Assembly (NCBI RefSeq): GCF_000765805.2
Contig: NZ_JRPD02000002.1
Location: forward strand, 124,001 to 188,000
DNA from: Helicobacter muridarum
GTDB lineage: Bacteria > Campylobacterota > Campylobacteria > Campylobacterales > Helicobacteraceae
Reading direction: 5' to 3'
Length of the DNA: 64,000 nt
Part shown: piece after piece, positions 57,297 through 64,000 of the stretch
How the letters are laid out: the number at the start of each line of letters is the position of its first letter
Numbering within the stretch: position 1 is the first letter of the stretch
The notes under the pieces: model-generated
The model's input: only the letters and a program-made list of their open reading frames with translations
The model's database searches: none
What the model was told of the DNA's origin: nothing
Position numbers and translations under genes: made by a program

Positions 57297-59894
57297 TTAT
57301 TTAGTTAGCACTTGCTTAAAAACTTCATCTATATTCTTCACTGATATTATTTCTAGATTCTGCTTAACTTCATCTGGAATGTCATCTAAATCTCTTTTAT
57401 AATTTTTTATTGGAATAAGGGCTTTTTTGATGTCTGCTTTATACGCTGCGATTAGCTTTTCTTTTAATCCGCCAATTGGCAATACTTCTCCACTAAGATT
57501 TAGTTCTCCTGTCATTGCTATATCTTGTTTTACATTTTTGTCAAATAAAATAGAGGCAATTGCACATGCCATAGTAATTCCTGCACTTGGACCGTCCTTT
57601 GGTGTTGCTCCTTCTGGTATATGCAGGTGAATATCTAGATTTTCTGTTGGGCTTTTGTAATCTTGTGAGTTATAATTTTTATCCAAAATATTTATATTAT
57701 TAACTTTTTCATTATCTGTTGCTACATGGCTATTGTCATTCTCGCTATTTTTTATTCCTTTTTTGGCAAGTTTAGAATCTCTTGTCTTATTCTGCATTTG
57801 CATTTGATTATCAAGTCTATTTTTTACAACAGAATATGCTATATAGGCTGATTCTTTCATAACATCACCTAATTGCCCTGTTAGTTTTAAATTCCCCTTG
57901 CCAATTAGAGATACTGCCTCAATCTTAAGAACATCACCGCCTACTGCCGTCCATGCTAGTCCATTTACTACGCCAAGCCTTGGATTTCTATCTGCTTTGT
58001 CTATTTCAAATACTGTTTTTTTAAGAAACTCTGGAAGGTCTTTTGCGCCAATGCTTATTGATTCTATCTTGCCGCTTAGAATCCTAGTGGCAACTTTTCT
58101 CATAATTTGAGCAATCTTTCTACGCAGATTTCTCACACCTGCTTCTCTAGTGTAGTTATGAATCATTAAATCGATTGCCTCTTTGGATATTTTTACCTCA
58201 TTTATTCTTAATCCATGATTCTTTATTTCTTGCGGTATAAGGTATTTTTTAGCAATTTCATATTTCTCTTGTGGTGTGTAGCTACTAATCTCTATAAATT
58301 CCATTCTATCACGAAGAGGTGCTGGTATCAAAGATATATCATTGGCTGTAGCTATAAAAACTACTTGTGATAAGTCAATGCTAAAGTTAGTGTAGTAATC
58401 TCTAAAACTTATATTTTGTTCTGGATCTAAGATTTCTAATAACACGCTAGTAGGATCGCCTCTAAATCCTCTTGCGAGTTTGTCTATTTCATCTAGAACC
58501 ATAACAGGATTCATTTTTTTAGAATCAATTAATCCTTGCACAATTCTGCCTGGCATTGAGCCAAGATATGTGCGCCTATGCCCTCTTAGTTCATTTACAT
58601 CTTCTAATCCACCAAGTGCTATTCTAACAAGAGGTCTATTTAGTGCTATGGCTATTGAGTTTGCAAGGCTTGTTTTGCCAACTCCAGGAGGACCATAGAA
58701 GCACAATATAGCTCCCTTGTGCTTGTTGTGCTCATTTTGATTTAAGTTCTTATCTTCGTTATGTTTGGAGTTAGCTTTATTTAAATTTGATTTTTTTGTT
58801 GCATTGTTGATTGATTCTTTGCTGGATTGAGAATCTTTTGCTAGATTCCCATCTTCTTTTGAGCGTTGCTCTAGAAGTTGTTTTACTGCAAAATATTCTA
58901 TGATTCTTTGCTTTGGATCAGATAAAGAGTAATGATCGGCATTTAGTTGTTTTTCAACATTTTTAATACTTAGTTTCTTACTGCTTATACTTGTAAATGG
59001 GATTTCTAGCATCCATTCTACATAATTTTGCACCATATTGGCATCAGAACTATCTGGGTGTGCGCGAGTTAGTCTGTCTATTTGTTTTTTGATTTCTTTG
59101 TATGCATCTTCATGCATGCCCGGTTTCAAATCTTCTAATTTGGCATAATATTGCTCAATTTCCTCATCGCGTTGTTTATCAATTCCTAATTCCTTTTGAA
59201 TCTGCTTTAACTGTTCTTTTAGGAAAAACTCGCGATTAATTTGATCCATTTTTGTATGCACTTTAGATTTTATGTCTTTTTGTAATTTCTGTGTCTCAAT
59301 TTCTTCTATAACCATTTGGGTTGCAAGCATTAACCTATCTTCAGTATCATTACTAGCAAAGAGCAAATAGCTTTGTTCCTTTTTTAATCTTAAGGTTGAG
59401 GTAACCAGATCTACTGCCTTATTTGGATCATCTGTGTTCTCTATATTTCGCAGTAAATCTGGGGATATATTTTGGCTAATATGTGCTAGTGCATTTACTT
59501 TTTCCAGAAATACAGCTAGCAGGGCTTGTATTGTATGCTGATTATATTGTTTATAGGAAATAACAGAAACTTTAGCTTCTAGTGGATCAAAATTTACTAT
59601 TTCAGTTATTTTTCCCTTTGATATACCCTGAAAAAGTATTTTTAGCCTACCATCAGGTAGGCTAACCTTACGCATAATTTTACCAATGACACCAACATCA
59701 TAGAATGGTGCTTCGTTTTCTTTATGTGTGTTTTTCGCGCATACAACAAATACAGTATTATCCCTATCTTCTGCTATCTTTACTGCTGCGATATTAGATT
59801 TGTCTGCTATAAAGATTGGCGCAATAGTGAATGGAAAAACAAACATCTCATCTTCAAGAATTACGGGCAATGTAACGATTTGATTATCTTGCAT
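57297..59894 (-). CDS. lon: ATP-dependent protease Lon, with two polar insertions
   Basis: A cytoplasmic AAA+ serine protease of 865 residues. The N-domain is followed by a coiled coil (LKQIQKELGIDKQRDEEIEQ). Walker A GPPGVGKTS lies near 400, Walker B MVLDEIDK near 465, and the Ser-Lys dyad in PKDGPSAG (near 768) and GGLKEK (near 806). Two stretches absent from E. coli Lon stand out: residues about 350-392 (SQSSKESINNATKKSNLNK and following) just before Walker A, and about 692-745 before DIHLHIPEG in the protease domain. Motifs are intact, so the enzyme should work. bamD lies upstream on the same strand. Confidence 0.96.
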   Translation of the reverse strand: MQDNQIVTLPVILEDEMFVFPFTIAPIFIADKSNIAAVKIAEDRDNTVFVVCAKNTHKENEAPFYDVGVIGKIMRKVSLPDGRLKILFQGISKGKITEIVNFDPLEAKVSVISYKQYNQHTIQALLAVFLEKVNALAHISQNISPDLLRNIENTDDPNKAVDLVTSTLRLKKEQSYLLFASNDTEDRLMLATQMVIEEIETQKLQKDIKSKVHTKMDQINREFFLKEQLKQIQKELGIDKQRDEEIEQYYAKLEDLKPGMHEDAYKEIKKQIDRLTRAHPDSSDANMVQNYVEWMLEIPFTSISSKKLSIKNVEKQLNADHYSLSDPKQRIIEYFAVKQLLEQRSKEDGNLAKDSQSSKESINNATKKSNLNKANSKHNEDKNLNQNEHNKHKGAILCFYGPPGVGKTSLANSIAIALNRPLVRIALGGLEDVNELRGHRRTYLGSMPGRIVQGLIDSKKMNPVMVLDEIDKLARGFRGDPTSVLLEILDPEQNISFRDYYTNFSIDLSQVVFIATANDISLIPAPLRDRMEFIEISSYTPQEKYEIAKKYLIPQEIKNHGLRINEVKISKEAIDLMIHNYTREAGVRNLRRKIAQIMRKVATRILSGKIESISIGAKDLPEFLKKTVFEIDKADRNPRLGVVNGLAWTAVGGDVLKIEAVSLIGKGNLKLTGQLGDVMKESAYIAYSVVKNRLDNQMQMQNKTRDSKLAKKGIKNSENDNSHVATDNEKVNNINILDKNYNSQDYKSPTENLDIHLHIPEGATPKDGPSAGITMACAIASILFDKNVKQDIAMTGELNLSGEVLPIGGLKEKLIAAYKADIKKALIPIKNYKRDLDDIPDEVKQNLEIISVKNIDEVFKQVLTK

Positions 59895-59929
59895 TTTTAT
59901 CCTTATGTATTATTGTATCGGAGATATAA

Positions 59930-60670
59930 CTACCAATTAAGCAGTAGCATATACCAAGGAATCTTTGATGGTTTAGGATTTGTAGCTACCTGTAAAATAG
60001 AATCCACTCTTTCTTTATATATTTCTTCAGCGTCTTTTTTTCCATTTTTAGCATAAACCCTAGCTATAGCCATATTTAGCTCATTTTGTCCTAAAATGAA
60101 TTTAACTTCCATTTCATGCACAAATGGTAGGTATCGGCTATTTGGATATTTTTGCATAAAATCCTGTATTAACGCAATGCTTTCGCTCATGAACTGTTGA
60201 TCTTTTGAGGAGTTTTTAAAAGCATATAAATGTGATTTTAACCTTAAGTAACTGATATAATCTGCATTACTAGGATTTCCATATCTCTTTAGATATTCCT
60301 TGAAGTAAAAATCTGAAAGTATGTATTCTTCATTGTTTAAGTGAGCTTGACCTAGTGCTAGCATAGCTTCTGGTATAAGCGGAGAGTTTATATGCTCACT
60401 TTGTAATGAAGAAAAATAGCTATCTGCTGTTTCAAGATTTCCAAGTCTAATATTTTTAAAGATGCCTGCATACCAAAATGTCGCTGGCTGATTATAAATA
60501 ACTTCTTTGTTTTTAGAGCAACCAATGTAGACTATAACATATAAAACATATAAGGTATATAGTAAGTATTTTGAAAACAAACCTAGACATTTTATATACT
60601 TTGTAAGCTTGGTTTTTGTTGCTAATATAGGTGATTTTTGATTGTATTTAAGAGTGGATAATATCAACAT
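59930..60670 (-). CDS. bamD: outer-membrane assembly lipoprotein BamD
   Basis: A lipoprotein of the beta-barrel assembly machine. I choose ATG 60670, with GGAG 6 bases ahead, giving 246 residues; upstream ATGs have no ribosome site. The long leader ends VIVYIGC, with Cys51 the likely lipidated residue. The mature part has TPR-type helices (GNLETADSYFSSLQSEHINS, FIPEAM-like LIPEAMLALGQAHLNNEEY, DFMQKYPNSRYLPFVHEMEV) matching BamD/ComL. lon follows after 35 bases; fliW diverges upstream, as in H. pylori. Confidence 0.9.
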   Translation of the reverse strand: MLILSTLKYNQKSPILATKTKLTKYIKCLGLFSKYLLYTLYVLYVIVYIGCSKNKEVIYNQPATFWYAGIFKNIRLGNLETADSYFSSLQSEHINSPLIPEAMLALGQAHLNNEEYILSDFYFKEYLKRYGNPSNADYISYLRLKSHLYAFKNSSKDQQFMSESIALIQDFMQKYPNSRYLPFVHEMEVKFILGQNELNMAIARVYAKNGKKDAEEIYKERVDSILQVATNPKPSKIPWYMLLLNW

Positions 60671-60831
60671 AATACTCCAAAAAAATATATCGATATTATA
60701 TAAAAAATTCATGTTTATATTTTGCATATTTATAAAGTTTTTGGTAAAATGCTTGTTTGCTAAATGATTACCTAAATACTATTTTATGAGCGTTAGTATG
60801 GTTTTATTTGCTAATTCTTATGGAGAATATT

Positions 60832-61230
60832 ATGATTTTTGAAGTAAAATCCCCGATCCTAGGTTTTGAACATGTTGATAAAATGAAGTTAGAGAAATTG
60901 GACGATATTTTTCTGAGATTAACTAATGCAAATGATGCGACACCTATTTTTACTTTAGTAAATCCATTCGCCTTAAGAGAGTATGAATTTGAGGTTCCTA
61001 TGGCGTTAAAGCTCTTGCTTGATTTGGAAAATAGTAAGAATATTTTAACTGCAAATATTATGGTTATGCAAAATCCTATAGAACGTTCTACAATAAACTT
61101 CCTTGCTCCGCTAGTCTTTAACTTTGATAATCTTTCTATGGCTCAAATTGTTTTAGATAGTATTAAGTATCCGCATTATAGCTTGGCAGAGCCTATTTTA
61201 AACTATTACCCACAAGACAGATTTCAGTAG
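60832..61230 (+). CDS. fliW: flagellar assembly factor FliW
   Basis: A 132-residue FliW ([58 protein letters not shown]). It binds flagellin and antagonises CsrA, coupling flagellin level to translation. ATG 60832 is chosen because GGAG (60822-60825) has correct spacing; two upstream in-frame starts do not. Helicobacter usually has two fliW genes, and this one sits next to bamD-lon. Confidence 0.93.
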   Translation: MIFEVKSPILGFEHVDKMKLEKLDDIFLRLTNANDATPIFTLVNPFALREYEFEVPMALKLLLDLENSKNILTANIMVMQNPIERSTINFLAPLVFNFDNLSMAQIVLDSIKYPHYSLAEPILNYYPQDRFQ

Positions 61231-61379
61231 TAAGTATATAATTGTATTAACCAAGGTATTTAAATTATTTTCTTAATTTTTACTTGGTTGACTTGTATTG
61301 TAAATCATAATTTATAGCAATAGAAAGCATTGTTATAAGCGTTATCTTTATATAGCCCATATCATATTTAATAAATAAA

Positions 61380-62033
61380 TTAATGGTTGTTTTGTGCTAG
61401 AGAGCCATCATAGAAATATTGGACAGGTCGTCTAAACTCCATGCGAGTTACGGTATCGTTTAATAGTGTTGTTATTACTTTCAAATCGCTATATAATCCA
61501 CTATCCACAGCCGCACTACCGACAACATACAAAATGCGAGTTTTCTTATATATGTCATACCAATCAAAAGTAACCCTATATGCATCTCTAACGACACGTT
61601 TTGTGCTTCTTTGTGTAGCTTCACTATTTTTAGTGTCTATACTACAAGATGGGACGCCATTAATCACATTGCAAATTCCAGTAGCATTGAATGTATATTG
61701 ATAGTTACTTGCAGGATCTAGCCTTTCCTTTGTTACCTTAACATAAATTACATTTCTAACAAATGAGTTATCAATTTGTCCTGGTAAGTATATGTTGTTA
61801 AATCCTCTTTTCTTTAAAGCTAGTAATGCCTCTCCTGCATAGTATTTTGAGGATAAATCCCAAGGGTCAGAAACAATCATTGTTGGAGCATTCGTATCGA
61901 AGTCATAAGTAGGCAAGACAGTAGAATAATATTCTGCTTTCCAATTAGCTGAAGAGCAAGCACTTATAAAGCATGCTAGAATTATAGATAATGCTATTGG
62001 TATTAATCGTATATGTGCTAACAGCTTTGTCAT
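61380..62033 (-). CDS. lipoprotein, possibly DUF4136-like
   Basis: A 217-residue exported lipoprotein. The signal peptide ends in a good lipobox ISAC, with Cys26 lipidated. The mature part includes PTYDFDTNAPTMIVSDPWDL, YAGEALLALKKRGFNNIYLP and YRVTFDWYDIYKKTRILYVV. The pattern of a YDFD strand followed by an aligned helix and a one-strand 'RGF' recalls DUF4136 lipoproteins, but this is weak. It lies upstream-facing next to two outer-membrane proteins on the same strand. Function unknown. Confidence 0.7.
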   Translation of the reverse strand: MTKLLAHIRLIPIALSIILACFISACSSANWKAEYYSTVLPTYDFDTNAPTMIVSDPWDLSSKYYAGEALLALKKRGFNNIYLPGQIDNSFVRNVIYVKVTKERLDPASNYQYTFNATGICNVINGVPSCSIDTKNSEATQRSTKRVVRDAYRVTFDWYDIYKKTRILYVVGSAAVDSGLYSDLKVITTLLNDTVTRMEFRRPVQYFYDGSLAQNNH

Positions 62034-62225
62034 TTATATCCTTTTTTGATTGGATTGTATAAAGACAAGCAAAAAAGATTCCTTACCTTATATCTAATAA
62101 CAACCAAAACTTCATTAATTAAAATTCTATCCTAACTTTGCAGAGATTAGGTTATATGTTCCAAGTAAACATTATTAAAGATAGCATATTATTGTTATAA
62201 TGGACAAACTGGCTAGGTTTAAGCT

Positions 62226-63077
62226 TTAAAATCCCCATATATATTGCAACATAATAATATGTGTTTTGTTTTTTGGTTCAAAGAATCCTTTTGTTATATT
62301 GCTTTGAAGATCTGTTAATGGAACACGAACAGAATCTCCTACGCTCCAGTATTCATACGTCATTCTTATTGAGTTTGCGTTGTTATTATCATCTAACCAA
62401 GTAATACCAATATATCCATTTGCTCCAAGTCCTTGCTTTTGTGTTACATTTATATTACCACTTAGATGTCCTCTTATCCCATTTGTGAAATGATGTCCAA
62501 ATAAAAACCAATTAAATCCACCCATGAAATTAAGTGCTAAAGACTGTTTTAATACTATTTCTCCTTCTAATTGGAAGGGAATAGATACATAACCTTGCAA
62601 TCTCTCAAAAGTTACTGCGTCATTGCGGTTAAAGTAATAGTTCACACCAGATTGCAAATATAAAGACATACTATCTATGTTAAATAACTCTAAAATGTTA
62701 TATCCAGTCTTCAATGTAGCATGATAAAATGAATTGGCATCTATTGAAGTGACCGGTGTTCCATTTCTGTCTGGATTTGACACATCTAGTATTGCGCCTG
62801 TGTATTTACCAAATGATATATTTGCATCAACGGCTAGGTCTATTTTAAATCCATTTGTTATATAGCCAATATTGCCTGCAATATTTAGCAAGTACATATC
62901 CATTTTCATAACAAATGCATCATTTGCTGCTGTATCATATTCCTGATATCGATAATATCCTATGCCAATTCCTAGTGATTTGTATAATCCGTCTAGCTTC
63001 ACTCCATCTCTTGCATAAGTTAGTGATATATTCGTTAATAATATAGATGTTATTGTGATAAATATAAATTTTCTCAT
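62226..63077 (-). CDS. outer-membrane beta-barrel protein
   Basis: A 283-residue protein with a signal peptide (about 1-22, ending LTYA) and alternating hydrophobic strands throughout. It ends in an aromatic residue (MLQYIWGF), the BamA-recognised C-terminus of outer-membrane barrels. Aromatic girdle segments such as GIGIGYYRYQEYD and FMGGFNWFLFGHHF are evident. It does not carry the Hop-family alanine-rich ends of H. pylori porins. It lies 9 bases downstream of a second barrel gene, so they are co-transcribed. Specific role unknown. Confidence 0.8.
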   Translation of the reverse strand: MRKFIFITITSILLTNISLTYARDGVKLDGLYKSLGIGIGYYRYQEYDTAANDAFVMKMDMYLLNIAGNIGYITNGFKIDLAVDANISFGKYTGAILDVSNPDRNGTPVTSIDANSFYHATLKTGYNILELFNIDSMSLYLQSGVNYYFNRNDAVTFERLQGYVSIPFQLEGEIVLKQSLALNFMGGFNWFLFGHHFTNGIRGHLSGNINVTQKQGLGANGYIGITWLDDNNNANSIRMTYEYWSVGDSVRVPLTDLQSNITKGFFEPKNKTHIIMLQYIWGF

Positions 63078-63086
63078 TTTCCCTTC

Positions 63087-63983
63087 CTAGAATCCAAATC
63101 CAAATTGCAATCTTGTATACATAGTGCTATTATCTAGATACTGAACAGTATCGGTAGCATTAGCATTAAGCCCATTAGATGCGGGATTAGCTAATGTTGA
63201 GATTGTTTTTGGCTGGGCTTTGTTTATGAATTGATATTCAAAATGCAGATTAGTAAAGAAATATGCCTTTTTGCTGAATTTATAGTTTAAACCTATACCA
63301 ACTTGGAATCCATAGCTAGATATATTTCTACTATCAAGACCGTTTGTTTGGACAATATCTTCTTTATTAGTTATAAGCGAGACTGTTGCATTGGAAATTC
63401 TAAAATTCCCTAAATATTCTATTGATAGCTTTTCTCCTAATACCTTTCTTCCATCTAATTCTATAAAATAATTTTGAGTATAAAGTGATACTGAATAAGG
63501 AGTGCTAATTTGACTATTGGAAAGGCCTAAAGCATCTATTCCAGCATTAATATATATGGCATGATCCCATGCTTGAAATATTGAAGAAAGATTATACCCA
63601 ACCTTAAACCCATATCTAACGTTAACAAAAGCTCCTCCAGTGTATGTTAATTTAGTAAGTTTTTTACCACCATTTATTAGATAGTCTCCCTTTATATCAT
63701 TTGGTCCATATCCAATGCTACCAAATAATAGGATTTTTGCATAATCTCTCCAAATCCAGCCAATATTCACATCAGCAGACATTAATACTCCGCTGATAGT
63801 AGTTGTTTTAACCTTGTGTGATATATAATTCGCGCCTATACCAGCTCTACCTATAAGACCATTTCTTTGTTCGGCCTTTAAATTTTCTCCCATAATTATA
63901 AGAAATACAAAAACACATAGAATTTTGTTCAATCTTTTATTAACTAGCAATAATTGTTTTATAGGGTTAGCTGTTTTTTGCAA
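63087..63983 (-). CDS. outer-membrane beta-barrel protein (start uncertain, near window edge)
   Basis: A 298-codon frame whose first codon here is TTG at 63983; the frame stays open to the window edge, so the true start may lie outside. A signal-like stretch RLNKILCVFVFLIIMGENLK precedes EQRNGLIGRAGIG. Barrel strands follow and the protein ends RLQFGFGF, a typical barrel C-terminus. It shares layout with the next gene downstream (glycine-aromatic strands, similar length), so the pair looks like old paralogues. Role unknown. Confidence 0.7.
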   Translation of the reverse strand: MQKTANPIKQLLLVNKRLNKILCVFVFLIIMGENLKAEQRNGLIGRAGIGANYISHKVKTTTISGVLMSADVNIGWIWRDYAKILLFGSIGYGPNDIKGDYLINGGKKLTKLTYTGGAFVNVRYGFKVGYNLSSIFQAWDHAIYINAGIDALGLSNSQISTPYSVSLYTQNYFIELDGRKVLGEKLSIEYLGNFRISNATVSLITNKEDIVQTNGLDSRNISSYGFQVGIGLNYKFSKKAYFFTNLHFEYQFINKAQPKTISTLANPASNGLNANATDTVQYLDNSTMYTRLQFGFGF

Positions 63984-64000
63984 GATTCTTGTTATGTTTT

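Overview
The window is about 64 kb of low-GC DNA from a member of Campylobacterota, most likely an enterohepatic-type Helicobacter. The main reasons are a single fused rpoBC gene of 2,887 codons, which is a Helicobacter/Wolinella trait; a ccoNOQP cbb3 oxidase operon; neighbour pairs known from Helicobacter (minC-lpxC, fliW/bamD-lon, an uncharacterised gene next to cmoB); absence of the L30 gene between rpsE and rplO; and a stand-alone FlhB-tail protein (FlhX). No rRNA genes, integrase, transposase or CRISPR array was seen.

Layout. Positions 1-4.9 kb hold the cbb3-type cytochrome oxidase operon (ccoN cut by the left edge) followed by four small membrane or assembly-type genes, one of only 35 codons. 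From 5.1 to 7.4 kb, ung and gatB run leftward. A five-tRNA cluster (Ala, Lys, Glu, Val, Asp) lies at 7.6-8.3 kb. Next come a DHH phosphoesterase, a Mur-ligase-N-domain-like gene, cmoB, htpG (leftward), and fabD-minC-lpxC (8.4-17.2 kb). From 17.4 to 46.5 kb lies one long translation and transcription block: tRNA-Thr-Tyr-Gly-Thr, tuf, rpmG, tRNA-Trp, secE, nusG, rplKAJL, rpoBC, rpsL, rpsG, fusA, a GmhB-like HAD phosphatase, then the complete S10-spc series from rpsJ to secY, map and infA. The series stops there: rpmJ and the alpha-operon genes (rpsM, rpsK, rpsD, rpoA, rplQ) do not follow.

From 47 to 54.8 kb is a graveyard. It holds an extensively decayed phosphoethanolamine-transferase (eptA-like) gene and a complete but broken ferric-siderophore-type uptake locus: TonB receptor, FecD-like permease, FecE-like ATPase, periplasmic binding protein, and two tandem related proteins that look like the glutamine-amidotransferase fold. 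At least eight reading-frame breaks can be placed, each at a short homopolymer, while housekeeping genes in the same window keep intact frames across 7-base homopolymers. A frame-disrupted but recently functional locus is therefore more likely than random sequencing error, though only reads or relatives can settle this.

The right end (54.8-64 kb) holds a secreted DUF285/PARCEL-type protein with thirteen 25-residue repeats, galU, lon with two polar insertions, bamD, fliW, a lipoprotein, and two tandem beta-barrel outer-membrane proteins, the last possibly running off the window.

A word-level signal also runs through the window: GATTC/GAATC, often as AGATTCT, is visibly over-represented. It is especially dense in the low-complexity polar linker of MinC.
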